Shown here: positions 17,368 to 25,019 of the stretch, piece by piece | Layout of the letters: each line of letters starts with the position of its first letter | Numbering within the stretch: position 1 is the first letter of the stretch | Assembly: GCA_026196275.1 (NCBI GenBank) | Contig: JAPHTQ010000027.1 | Span: 1 to 38,085 of the forward strand | DNA from: Gammaproteobacteria bacterium | GTDB lineage: Bacteria; Pseudomonadota; Gammaproteobacteria; Thiohalomonadales; Thiohalomonadaceae | Length of the DNA: 38,085 bases | Direction of reading: 5' to 3' | Position numbers and translations under genes: made by a program | The notes under the pieces: model-generated | The model's input: only the letters and a program-made list of their open reading frames with translations | Database searches by the model: none | What the model was told of the DNA's origin: nothing

Positions 17368-18190
17368 GATCCTCACTGTCGCAAGAAAAGAGTTTCGGGA
17401 TGGCCTTCGAAATCGTTGGGTGCTGGCAATTACGGTGCTGTTTGCCCTGTTTGCACTGGGTCTGGCCTATTTTGGCGCCGCAGTCTCCGGGCAGGTGGGA
17501 TTCACCTCACTCGATACCACCATTGTCAGCCTTGCCAGTCTGGCGATCTTTGTGATCCCGTTGATCGCCCTGTTGCTGGCCTACGACAGCCTTGTCGGTG
17601 AGGCCGAAATGGGCACCCTGATGTTGCTGCTAAGTTACCCGCTGAGCCGGTTCCAGCTGCTGACAGGGAAGTTTATGGGTCACGCCATGGTGATGGCCTT
17701 CTCCTCGGTGCTCGGTTTCGGCCTGGCTGCGTTGACCATCGGGGTGTTAACCGGGGAGGCTGATTCGCTGGCGCTGTGGAAGGCCTTTGGACTGTTTATT
17801 CTGTCTGCGGTGTTGCTCGGCTGGGTGTTTGTTTCACTGGCCTACCTGGTAAGTGCCCTGAGTAGCGAAAAGTCGAGGGCCGCCGGACTGGCGTTGATTG
17901 TCTGGTTCATGTTTGTGCTGGTGTTCGATTTGGCGCTGTTGGGAGTTCTGGTAGCGACAGAGGGGGGGGTTAACGAGACCTTCTTCCCCTATCTCTTGAT
18001 GCTCAATCCTGCAGACGTCTTCAGGATGATTAACCTGGCGGGCTTCGAAGCGGCCGAGGTCTACACCGGCATGGCGGCCTTTACATCAGGGCAGTTGTCC
18101 AATATACCCCTATTGATAGTAGTATTGTTGCTGTGGAGCGTAGCTCCGCTGGCACTTGCATCATGGGTGTTTAACCGTCGCCTGAGCTAG
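17360..18190 (+). CDS. nosY: NosY, ABC-2 type membrane permease
   Basis: This 276-residue integral membrane protein has the same length as characterised NosY. It begins MHEILTVARKEFRDG, the typical amphipathic N-terminus, and has about six hydrophobic segments. The conserved segment EAEMGTLMLLLSYPLSR is typical of ABC-2 permeases. It pairs with NosF and contacts NosD to drive CuZ assembly. The ATG at 17360 is chosen because an in-frame upstream ATG at 17267 lies within nosF and adds unrelated sequence. A run of eight G occurs at 17962-17969 within the gene. Confidence 0.93.
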   Translation: MHEILTVARKEFRDGLRNRWVLAITVLFALFALGLAYFGAAVSGQVGFTSLDTTIVSLASLAIFVIPLIALLLAYDSLVGEAEMGTLMLLLSYPLSRFQLLTGKFMGHAMVMAFSSVLGFGLAALTIGVLTGEADSLALWKAFGLFILSAVLLGWVFVSLAYLVSALSSEKSRAAGLALIVWFMFVLVFDLALLGVLVATEGGVNETFFPYLLMLNPADVFRMINLAGFEAAEVYTGMAAFTSGQLSNIPLLIVVLLLWSVAPLALASWVFNRRLS

Positions 18191-18230
18191 GCGTATTGCT
18201 AATTAGACAAAATTGATGGAGATATGAACG

Positions 18231-18908
18231 ATGTTAGAAGTGAAAGCTGTATCAATGTTCAGTGCGGGGAGAGTCGGTCGTGTGTTGGGGCTCTCCATGG
18301 CCCTGTTGCTGCTGGCCACCACCGGCGCGGGTTGTAGCGAACAGTCCACTACGACGGAAAATCTGCCTCCGGTGGCAATCGATCAGGGTGACGAGTGTCA
18401 TGTCTGCGGTATGATCATCAAGCGTTTCCCCGGGCCCAAGGGCGAGGTCTTCAGCCGCCACCACGAAGAGGCGCTCAAGTTCTGCTCCACTACCGACATG
18501 TTCAGCTATCTGCTTCAGCCTGAAGCGAAGGCGGCGGTGCAGCAGGTTTATGTGCATGATATGGGGGCAACCGACTGGCAGCAGCCCGATGACAGCGCAC
18601 TTATCGACGCACAAAGTGCCTGGTATGTTGTCGGCCATTCGCTCCAGGGCGCCATGGGTGAAACACTGGCATCGTTTAAGACCGAGGCAAGCGCACAAAA
18701 ATTTGCCGAAGAGCACGGCGGCAGGGTTATTGCCTATACTGATGTTACGCTGGAATTGCTGGCAAACCTGAATAGTGGGGGCATGAAGATGGATTCTCAC
18801 AACGGTGACGGAATGAAAATGGACTCCGCCAGCGATGATGGGATGGAGATGGACTCCGACAGCGATGAGGGGATGAAGATGGACTCCCCCAGCGATCACA
18901 GCATGTAA
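18231..18908 (+). CDS. nosL: NosL, copper-binding outer-membrane lipoprotein with Met-rich tail
   Basis: NosL delivers Cu(I) to the NosZ maturation machinery. The 225-residue protein has a lipoprotein signal with Cys35 in TTGAGC. It has the family's copper-binding CHVCGMII motif (C56, C59, M61), and the usual KFCSTTDMFSYLL and GAMGETLASF parts. The C-terminus carries four perfectly phased 10-residue units based on GMKMDSxSDD, then SM. I know of no such tail as a family feature, and it adds about 45 residues beyond the typical core. GGAG lies ten bases before the ATG. It is 40 bases after nosY and likely co-transcribed. Confidence 0.92.
   Translation: MLEVKAVSMFSAGRVGRVLGLSMALLLLATTGAGCSEQSTTTENLPPVAIDQGDECHVCGMIIKRFPGPKGEVFSRHHEEALKFCSTTDMFSYLLQPEAKAAVQQVYVHDMGATDWQQPDDSALIDAQSAWYVVGHSLQGAMGETLASFKTEASAQKFAEEHGGRVIAYTDVTLELLANLNSGGMKMDSHNGDGMKMDSASDDGMEMDSDSDEGMKMDSPSDHSM
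18780..18899 (+). repeat. Four tandem 30-base repeats within nosL
   Basis: Units run 18780-18809, 18810-18839, 18840-18869 and 18870-18899. Each encodes a variant of G-M-(K/E)-M-D-S followed by four polar residues. The second to fourth units share ATGGACTCC and CAGCGAT, while the first is the most divergent. There are no unique spacers, so this is an expanded coding tandem repeat and not a CRISPR array. Confidence 0.95.
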
Positions 18909-18974
18909 TAACCGCGTTATTGGCTAAGTGTCAAAGGTGGCACGATGTGCAAAGACAGGTGAGGGAGCAGGTAT

Positions 18975-19343
18975 ATGGCTGAAAAGTTACTGATAATCAT
19001 GATGAATACAGATCCAGCCCACCCCGTTGCGGTGGCTACCCCCCTGTTCCAGGCCACCATCGCCGCCTCGATGGAGTTCGAGGTGGAGGTGGTGTTCACT
19101 GGGCGTTGTGGTGAGCTGGCGGCTAGTGGTCTGGCGAAGCGCTATAGCCTGCATGAGGGAGGCTCGCAAAGCGTCTATGACCTTATCCGTGAGGCGCATG
19201 AGGCCGGGGTAACGTTCAAGGTGTGTTCCAGCGCACTGGAACAGGAACAAGCCGATACTATCCCCGAGATTGCTGAGACGGTAGGCAGTGCCTATATTAT
19301 CGCCCAGGTGATGTCGGATGATGTAGTCAGCCTCACCTACTAG
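18975..19343 (+). CDS. DsrE family protein
   Basis: This 122-residue cytoplasmic protein has the DsrE/DsrF-like fold. It has an N-terminal strand (KLLIIMMNTDPAHP), the FEVEVVFTGRCGELA segment, and FKVCSSALE with Cys84 at the position often used to carry persulfide in this family. DsrE-like proteins act in sulfur relay (DsrEFH, TusBCD), but small single-domain members remain mostly uncharacterised. A GAGGGAG ribosome site lies about ten bases upstream. It follows nosL by 66 bases with no terminator seen and could be co-transcribed. No other sulfur gene is in the window. Nothing was recognised in the 110 bases after it. Confidence 0.78.
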   Translation: MAEKLLIIMMNTDPAHPVAVATPLFQATIAASMEFEVEVVFTGRCGELAASGLAKRYSLHEGGSQSVYDLIREAHEAGVTFKVCSSALEQEQADTIPEIAETVGSAYIIAQVMSDDVVSLTY

Positions 19344-19454
19344 CTCTCTCTTGGAGGCTCTGAGGGTATCCCCAGGGGCAAACGGCTCATGATCCGCTAC
19401 CGTAATGCGGCATGGGCCCTGTTGCCCCAATCTATGCGGGCGGACGGTGTCTGT

Positions 19455-19901
19455 TTAGCCAAACAGCTTCTTCACTACGCCACTGATCCATGACTGGCCG
19501 CCCTCCTTCTCAATAGTCTGACCGACCGCGTCGGCGTATTTCTGATCCTCCTGACGGATATGGATGTTGACCCAATCGCGCAGCATGCTGGTCAGCGCTT
19601 GGTGCACATCCTCACCAGCGCTATGGCGGCCGCGAAGATCGGCCAGCTTCTTGGCGAACATCTCGTGGATCGCCTCGTGCGAGGCGCGGTATTTGTAGTT
19701 AGCCTCCGCCATCAGGTGCTCTTCAAACAGGAAGTGGTTGACAGCGTAGTCGAGCAGATTATCGAGGGTGGTGCCGAGGACGGCGCTGTCGCCCGACTCA
19801 TGGGCATCGGAGAGGGCGTTGAGGTAGTGAACGATTTTTTGATTTTCGGCGTCAATTTCTGCGATGCCGGTATTCAGGTCGTCGCTCCAGATCATATGCA
19901 T
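19455..19901 (-). CDS. Bacteriohemerythrin with one iron-ligand His replaced by Asn
   Basis: This is a four-helix O2-binding or sensing protein of about 148 residues. Family ligands H56, E60, H75, H79, H114 and D119 are present in HFLFEE, ASHEAIHEMF and HIRQED. The first expected His, in the usual IDEQHKK motif, is Asn20 (IDAENQK), read directly from an AAT codon. I start at the ATG at 19901, in place of the upstream 19934 one, because MHMIWSDDLNTGI matches the family start. The next ATG (19895) is also possible. A diiron site lacking one His may be altered, so O2 binding is not assured. It lies downstream of the metallo-hydrolase on the same strand. Confidence 0.85.
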   Translation of the reverse strand: MHMIWSDDLNTGIAEIDAENQKIVHYLNALSDAHESGDSAVLGTTLDNLLDYAVNHFLFEEHLMAEANYKYRASHEAIHEMFAKKLADLRGRHSAGEDVHQALTSMLRDWVNIHIRQEDQKYADAVGQTIEKEGGQSWISGVVKKLFG

Positions 19902-19959
19902 AGTATGGCTTTCCCCTTGTTGTTCTGCACACACCGTGGCGTCGTTGCCAGTCGTATGC

Positions 19960-20023
19960 CACTATCAGAAAGCACTCCCTGCTGCACTATCAAAGATAGA
20001 TGGCACAAACTGTGTTTTGTGCC
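19960..20023. promoter_or_regulatory. Hairpins and direct repeats in the bacteriohemerythrin leader
   Basis: GGCACAAA and TTTGTGCC (20002-20023) form a perfect inverted repeat with a six-base spacer. CTATC/GATAG (19987-19999) forms a second one. CACTATCA occurs at 19960-19967 and 19986-19993. They lie 60-120 bases before the hemerythrin start, in the 278-base gap, next to an AT-rich stretch at 20030-20115 that may hold the promoter. An operator or RNA leader is possible. The protein recognising it is unknown. Confidence 0.45.
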
Positions 20024-20179
20024 TCATAGAGATAAAAAATATACGTTTTAAGCCGTCGTTACCAGCGTTTTTCTAAATAAGTAATTGATTAGTAAAGAAT
20101 AATATAATTATACGATACCCGGGTCGAGGTGGGGATGTTGAGGGGTGATCGGGGGACGCGTGCCTGTCCCCCGTGGGGT

Positions 20180-21250
20180 TCAGAACAGTTCGAGCTCCAT
20201 CTCGCGATAGACAAAGTTGGCGTTGGCGCGGTGGTTCAGCTGGTACAGCCGGGTGTCGTGCCAGTCGGGGTAATCCGAGCTCTCCACCGCCTGCTGCAGA
20301 GTGATCCCCGCTTCCACCGCCTCGCCCATCTCCTCGCGCAGCCGCTCCACGTAGCTGCGGGTTTTGCTGACCATGGTGAACGGCGCCCGTTGCGCACTGC
20401 CGTGGCCGGGGACCATCAGTTTCGCCTCGGCGAAATTGTCCAGTAACCACTGCTGGCCTTCGATGGCCTGACGGCTGCTGCCGTCCCCCATGAAGGTGGT
20501 GCGCTGGTTGAAGGCGAGATCGGAGATCCAGAGGATCTGCTGCGGCAGCTGCTGCATCACCAGGTCACCGTGTGAATGGTGCTTACCGCTGTTATAGACG
20601 ACGAATCGCTTATCTCCCAGAGTGAAGCATTTTTTGCTGAAGTGTTCGTCGTCGATCAGTACGTCCGGGGTAACGGCGGCGAAGTTCTGCATATCCTGTT
20701 CGATAAAGCCGCGGCGGTACTCCACCGAGCTGTCGATCTGCTGTGAGTGGATATAGTCGAGCGTCCCCTTGTGCGCGATCACCGTGGCATCGGTGTTGCG
20801 GCGAAAGGCGATGGCGCCGTAGGAGTGGTCGGGGTGGTTATGGGTCAGCAGCAGGTAGCGCACCGGCTGGTCGGTGACGCTGCGGATGGTGGCGAGAAAA
20901 CGGCGGCCCAGCTTCGGTGTACCCAGGGAATCGATGACGAAGACACCGTCTTCGGTGACGACGAAACCGGCGTTGCCGTTCCAGCCACGGTTCTTCTCAT
21001 CCACTTCGGCGATATTGCCGAACAGCATGTAAGTGTCGGCGGCGATGCGGTAGTAGGGCAGTGGTTCATCGTCGGGGGCGTCGGCGTCGATAACCATAGC
21101 GGGTATCGCGTCGGTGTTGATCGCCGTGGCGGGCAGGTCGTATTCGCCTGAAGGCTTATCCGGTACCCGGGCACCGCCGGCCAGAGAGGCGGTGCTGAAC
21201 AGGTAGAGAAGGATGCTGCCGATTGCTGTGCGGATTGCGGTACGTCCCAT
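20180..21250 (-). CDS. Periplasmic metallo-beta-lactamase-fold hydrolase (SoxH/quinoprotein-relay-like)
   Basis: This 356-residue protein has a Sec-type signal (IGSILLYLFSTASLAGGA). Its metallo-beta-lactamase domain retains the zinc ligands: HNHPDH (HxHxDH), HSHGD, the Asp of ISDLAFNQ and the His of VPGHG. Such proteins hydrolyse diverse esters or thioesters. The closest likeness I recall is to the SoxH and quinoprotein-relay zinc metallohydrolase groups, but no sox or PQQ gene lies here. The ATG at 21250 follows GGAGGTGG. A longer frame to 21448 reads through the repeat at 21316-21393 and is rejected. Confidence 0.78.
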   Translation of the reverse strand: MGRTAIRTAIGSILLYLFSTASLAGGARVPDKPSGEYDLPATAINTDAIPAMVIDADAPDDEPLPYYRIAADTYMLFGNIAEVDEKNRGWNGNAGFVVTEDGVFVIDSLGTPKLGRRFLATIRSVTDQPVRYLLLTHNHPDHSYGAIAFRRNTDATVIAHKGTLDYIHSQQIDSSVEYRRGFIEQDMQNFAAVTPDVLIDDEHFSKKCFTLGDKRFVVYNSGKHHSHGDLVMQQLPQQILWISDLAFNQRTTFMGDGSSRQAIEGQQWLLDNFAEAKLMVPGHGSAQRAPFTMVSKTRSYVERLREEMGEAVEAGITLQQAVESSDYPDWHDTRLYQLNHRANANFVYREMELELF

Positions 21251-21315
21251 GGGACCACCTCCGTCCGTTGTCAGAGTGAAATGATGAATTATTAGCAGTA
21301 TAGACCCTGACATTG

Positions 21316-21393
21316 TTTGCCACAGAGCCCACAGAGCCCACAGAGGGCACAGAGGCATCAGGCTCAGTGTTCTATCTGTCCTCTGTGGCAAAA
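21316..21393. repeat. GCCACAGAG-family inverted repeat, copy 1
   Basis: The left arm TTTGCCACAGAG (21316-21327) is followed by three more CACAGAG-like units. The right arm CTCTGTGGCAAA is at 21381-21392. It lies between the metallo-hydrolase start and the prx terminator. Related copies occur at 23292, 27301 and 31420. No coding capacity. Confidence 0.8.
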
Positions 21394-21448
21394 TTATGTG
21401 TGTCATTCCCTGCGCCTTGGCGAGAGTTTCATTACGTTGTGCAGACAT

Positions 21449-21478
21449 AAAAAAAGCGGGGCGTTGCCCCGCTTTTCA
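21449..21478 (-). terminator. Rho-independent terminator of the prx-grx gene
   Basis: AAAAGCGGGGC (21452-21462) and GCCCCGCTTTT (21466-21476) form an 11-base perfect stem with a three-base loop. On the minus strand it ends in a T-run and lies about 20 bases after the prx-grx stop. Confidence 0.92.
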
Positions 21479-21495
21479 TTCAGGCCCGGTATTGC

Positions 21496-22224
21496 TTAGG
21501 CCAGGTACTTCTCCAGATCATCGGAACCACCGATGTGCTTGCCGTCGATAAAGACTTGCGGCACGGTGTCGCGGCCGGTGATGGCGCGCAGTGAGCGCAG
21601 GGTGGCATCGTGGCCGAGGCTGATCTCTTCATAGCCCATGCCCTTGGCCTCCAGCATCTCCTTGGCCTTGGCGCAGAAGGGGCAGCCGGGCTTGGTGATG
21701 ATGCTCACCGGTACGGGCTTCTGCGCATTGGGGTTGATGTGGTTGAGCATGGTGTCGGCGTCGGAGACCTCGAAGGGGTCGCCCGGCTTCTCCGGCTCAA
21801 TGAACTGCTTCTCGACCACACCGTCCTTGACCAGCATGGAGTAGCGCCAGGAGCGCTTGCCGAAGCCGAGGTCGGACTTGTCGACCAGCATGCCCATGCC
21901 CTCGCTGAACTCGCCGTTGCCGTCGGGGATCAGGGTGACGTTCTCCGCCTCCTGGTCCTCTTTCCACGCGTTCATGACGAAGGCGTCGTTGACCGACATG
22001 CAGATGATGTCGTCCACGCCGTTCTCCTTGAAGGTGGCCGCCAGCTCGTTGTAGCGCGGCAGGTGGGTGGAGGAGCAGGTGGGGGTGAAGGCACCCGGCA
22101 GGGAGAAGACCACCACGGTCTTGCCCTTGAACAGCTCGTCGGTGCTGATATCGCGCCAGTCGTTGTTCTCGCGGGTGCGGAATACGACGTTCGGTACTTT
22201 CTGTCCTTCTTTGCTCTGCAACAT
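21496..22224 (-). CDS. Peroxiredoxin-glutaredoxin fusion (Prx5-Grx hybrid)
   Basis: This peroxidase of 242 residues reduces hydrogen peroxide and alkyl hydroperoxides with glutathione. The N-terminal Prx5 domain (about 1-165) has peroxidatic Cys50 in [12 protein letters not shown]. The C-terminal glutaredoxin domain has the C181-P-F-C184 active site and a [17 protein letters not shown] glutathione-binding part. The fusion is well known in gammaproteobacteria and cyanobacteria. AAGGAG precedes the ATG. It is divergent from oxyR, with an OxyR-like site between them, so it is probably part of the oxidative-stress regulon. Confidence 0.95.
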   Translation of the reverse strand: MLQSKEGQKVPNVVFRTRENNDWRDISTDELFKGKTVVVFSLPGAFTPTCSSTHLPRYNELAATFKENGVDDIICMSVNDAFVMNAWKEDQEAENVTLIPDGNGEFSEGMGMLVDKSDLGFGKRSWRYSMLVKDGVVEKQFIEPEKPGDPFEVSDADTMLNHINPNAQKPVPVSIITKPGCPFCAKAKEMLEAKGMGYEEISLGHDATLRSLRAITGRDTVPQVFIDGKHIGGSDDLEKYLA

Positions 22225-22328
22225 GTGATTGTCTCCTTATCGTCAGTTGAATCGGTTAACAGCAGTGCTGTTGTCTGAACACGTGGCAAGTATGGGGGAA
22301 TTCGTTAAATAGATAAAATCGTTTTTTT

Positions 22329-22343
22329 CTATTATATTGATAG
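22329..22343. promoter_or_regulatory. Putative OxyR binding site (central half)
   Basis: CTAT-N7-ATAG at 22329-22343 matches the centre of the OxyR consensus, in which ATAGnT elements are separated by seven bases. The outer quarter-sites (ATAG and CTAT at 8-base spacing) are not recognisable, so this may be a half operator. It lies 30 bases before oxyR in the gap to the divergent prx-grx, where it could serve both genes. Confidence 0.5.
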
Positions 22344-22373
22344 ATATTGAAAATCAAAAGAGAACTGTAGTCC

Positions 22374-23270
22374 ATGGCGATTAACCTGCGTGATCTGGAG
22401 TATCTGGTAGCAGTGGATGAGGAACACCATTTCCACCGTGCCGCCGAACGTTGCTATGTTAGTCAACCTACACTCAGTGGGCAATTAAAGAAACTGGAGG
22501 AGCGGCTGGGGGTGACGCTGGTGGAACGCAGTACACGCCAGGTAGTGATGACCGATGTGGGCCGGGCCGTGAGTGCCCAGGCGCGGAGGGTGCTGTCGGC
22601 GGCACGCGGCATCGAGGAGATCGCCCAGAGCTTCCATGATCCAATGGCCGGCGAACTGCAGGTGGGTCTGATCCCCACCCTTGCCCCCTACCTGTTGCCA
22701 CAGATTATGCCAGCGGTGAAAAAGCGTTTTCCCGATCTGAAGCTGTGGTTACATGAGCAGCAGACCGCTGTATTGCTGGAGCGGTTGCACAAGGCCGAGC
22801 TGGATCTTCTACTGCTCGCCCTGCCGGTGGCGAGCAATAAGTTTGTCGAGAGGGATCTGTTTTGTGAGCCGTTCTGGTTGGCACTGCCCAAGAGCGACCC
22901 GCTGGCCAGAAGCAGGCAGGCCAGACTCTCTGATCTCAACTCGCGGGAGCTGATGCTGCTTGAGGAGGGGCATTGCCTGCGTGAGCATGCACTGGATGTC
23001 TGTCTCACCGCCGGTGCCAGCGAGTATGCGTCGTTTCATGCCACCAGCCTGGAGACCCTGCGTCATATGGTGGGCGAGGGAATGGGGATCACCCTGATGC
23101 CGCAGCTCTCTCTGCCCAGGCGGCTGACCAAAAGCGATCCGGTGCAGTACCTTCCCTTCCCCGAGCCACAGCCGAGTCGACGCATCGGTATGCTCTATCG
23201 CAAGGGCAGCTATCGGGAGGAGGCCTTCCTCGCCCTTGCCGAGACCATCCGCGAAACGGTGCAACTGTGA
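22374..23270 (+). CDS. oxyR: Hydrogen-peroxide sensor OxyR (LysR family)
   Basis: This 298-residue transcriptional regulator forms a disulfide upon oxidation. The N-terminal helix-turn-helix (residues about 1-60, FHRAAERCYVSQPTLSGQLK) is typical of LysR proteins. In the sensor domain the redox pair is at C201 and C210 (GHCLREHALDVC), the C-x8-C spacing of the C199/C208 pair in E. coli. RBS is weak (AGAGAA). The position divergent from a Prx-Grx peroxidase supports the call. The 218 bases that follow contain only the repeat copy 2. Confidence 0.94.
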   Translation: MAINLRDLEYLVAVDEEHHFHRAAERCYVSQPTLSGQLKKLEERLGVTLVERSTRQVVMTDVGRAVSAQARRVLSAARGIEEIAQSFHDPMAGELQVGLIPTLAPYLLPQIMPAVKKRFPDLKLWLHEQQTAVLLERLHKAELDLLLLALPVASNKFVERDLFCEPFWLALPKSDPLARSRQARLSDLNSRELMLLEEGHCLREHALDVCLTAGASEYASFHATSLETLRHMVGEGMGITLMPQLSLPRRLTKSDPVQYLPFPEPQPSRRIGMLYRKGSYREEAFLALAETIRETVQL

Positions 23271-23291
23271 GGGGGTTGCACAAAGGAGTTC

Positions 23292-23439
23292 TTGCCACAG
23301 AGGCAAGATAGTGGTCACCAGTGCTCTCCATCCAAGCCCATGCTGCAGTCAACACACTCCACTCCAATACCGTGTTAAGTCTTACCAGGGCCAACCTTTC
23401 AGGCGTTTCTTCTCCGTGTACTCTGTGTCCTCTGTGGCT
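23292..23439. repeat. GCCACAGAG-family inverted repeat, copy 2
   Basis: The left arm TTGCCACAGAGG (23292-23303) and right arm CCTCTGTGGCTA (23429-23440) bracket about 125 bases of unrelated sequence. The right side also has CTCCGTG and CTCTGTG units. It separates oxyR from dapF. Confidence 0.75.
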
Positions 23440-23489
23440 AAATATCCTTTGTGCTTTTCAACCTTCTGGCTTCGCTGTAAGCTACTGAC

Positions 23490-24320
23490 ATGCCTTTGAA
23501 ATTCACCAAGATGCACGGCCTGGGCAACGATTTTGTGGTGTTCGACGCCATCAACCAGTCGGTATCGCTCTCCACGGAACAGGTTCGCTTTATCGCCAAC
23601 CGGCGCTTCGGGGTCGGTTGCGATCAGCTGTTACTGGTAGAGTCGGCGCAGCAGAGCGGTGTCGATTTTCGCTACCGTATCTATAATGCTGATGGTTCCG
23701 AGGTGCAGCAGTGCGGTAACGGTGCGCGCTGTTTCGCCCGCTTCGTGCGTGACAAGGGGCTGAGTGACAAGGATGCGATTGTGGTGGAGACTGCCTCGGG
23801 CATCATCACCCTCCATATCGAAGCGGACGGTCAGGTGCGGGTGAACATGGGCAAGCCAGACTTTAACCCTGCCGCGTTGCCGTTTCGCGCCGAGCGGGAG
23901 CAGCTGGTCTACGAAATACCTGTTGGTGATGAGCTACTGCGCATCGGTGCCGTTTCGATGGGCAATCCGCATGCGGTGTTGCAGGTGGAGGATGTGACGC
24001 TGGCGCCGGTGGAGCGGCTGGGACCGTTGCTGGAATCCCACCCGCTGTTTCCCGAGCGGGTCAATGTCGGTTTTATGCAGGTGGTGGACAAGTCACACAT
24101 CCGCCTGCGGGTCTACGAGCGTGGTGCGGCGGAGACCCTGGCCTGCGGCACCGGTGCCTGTGCGGCAGTAGCCGTCGGCCACCGTTGGGGTCTTCTGGCG
24201 GATGAGGTGAGGGTGAGCTTGCCGGGGGGTGAGTTGCTGATTCACTGGGCCGGCCAGGGGGGGGAGCTGTGGATGACGGGTCCGGCAATAACGGTATTTG
24301 AGGGGACAATCGTGTTATGA
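23490..24320 (+). CDS. dapF: Diaminopimelate epimerase
   Basis: This cytoplasmic PLP-independent racemase converts LL- to meso-diaminopimelate, for lysine and peptidoglycan. The 276-residue protein has the two catalytic cysteines in QQCGNGAR (C75) and ACGTGAC (C219). N-terminal [13 protein letters not shown] and the internal MGNPH motif complete the family pattern. It starts the dapF-DUF484-xerC operon and overlaps the DUF484 start (ATGA). A run of eight G occurs at 24257-24264. Its usual partner lysA is at the left edge of the window. Confidence 0.97.
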   Translation: MPLKFTKMHGLGNDFVVFDAINQSVSLSTEQVRFIANRRFGVGCDQLLLVESAQQSGVDFRYRIYNADGSEVQQCGNGARCFARFVRDKGLSDKDAIVVETASGIITLHIEADGQVRVNMGKPDFNPAALPFRAEREQLVYEIPVGDELLRIGAVSMGNPHAVLQVEDVTLAPVERLGPLLESHPLFPERVNVGFMQVVDKSHIRLRVYERGAAETLACGTGACAAVAVGHRWGLLADEVRVSLPGGELLIHWAGQGGELWMTGPAITVFEGTIVL

Positions 24321-25018
24321 CAGATCAGAGTGGGGCGACAAGAAACGAAAAAGAGCTCAACGAACGCGAGGTGGCCGATTACCTGCATCGCCACCCCGAT
24401 TTCTTTTCCCGCCATGAATATCTGTTGCAGGAGATAACCATCCCCCACGCCGACACCGGTAAGGCGGTGTCGTTGATCGAGCGCCAGATAGGTGTGATGC
24501 GTGAGCAGAAACATCAGCTGCGACAGCAATTGCATCAGCTGACCCTTGCGGCAAAAAGCAATGAAACGCTACTGCAGCGGTTTCAGGTGTTGATCCTCAA
24601 CCTGATCGACAGCGGCAACCTGGATCAGGCCATCGCCTATATTCGTGATGCGCTACAGGAGGACTTTCATGCCGATGCGGTGGAACTGGTGCTGTTCGAT
24701 TGCCCCTCGCGCCCGGAGAGCATCCCGTGTGAGGATGATCGTTTGCAGCCCTTCCAGCGCATCATGCAGGCACGTTACCCGGTGTGTGGGCACTTCAAGC
24801 CGGAGCAGATGGCGCTGCTGTTCGGCAAACGTGGTGAAGAGATGGCCTCGGCGGTGGTGGTGCCACTGTGCGAGGATGGGGATAATGCGCCCTGCCTCGG
24901 TCTGCTGGGTATCGGCAGCATCGACCCCAAACGCTACCACCCGGATATGGGCACGGTCTTTGTCAGCCACCTCGGCGCGGTAATGAACCGTATCTTCGCT
25001 GCCCATCTGGAGCGCTAG
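24317..25018 (+). CDS. DUF484 family protein
   Basis: This 233-residue cytoplasmic protein opens with the family's [22 protein letters not shown], then a coiled-coil segment ([20 protein letters not shown]) and a GAF-like C-terminal domain ending [12 protein letters not shown]. The function of DUF484 is unknown, although it stands between dapF and xerC in many gammaproteobacteria. The ATG overlaps the dapF stop, and the xerC GTG begins two bases after its stop. Confidence 0.92.
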   Translation: MTDQSGATRNEKELNEREVADYLHRHPDFFSRHEYLLQEITIPHADTGKAVSLIERQIGVMREQKHQLRQQLHQLTLAAKSNETLLQRFQVLILNLIDSGNLDQAIAYIRDALQEDFHADAVELVLFDCPSRPESIPCEDDRLQPFQRIMQARYPVCGHFKPEQMALLFGKRGEEMASAVVVPLCEDGDNAPCLGLLGIGSIDPKRYHPDMGTVFVSHLGAVMNRIFAAHLER

Positions 25019-25019
25019 T

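Noticed and set aside
18780-18899. CRISPR-like 30-base repeats
   Set aside because: Contiguous, coding, diverged and without spacers, so a tandem coding repeat.
20180-21448. Longer start (21448) for the metallo-hydrolase
   Set aside because: The added 66 codons read through the CACAGAG repeat; the ATG at 21250 has a good ribosome site and signal peptide.
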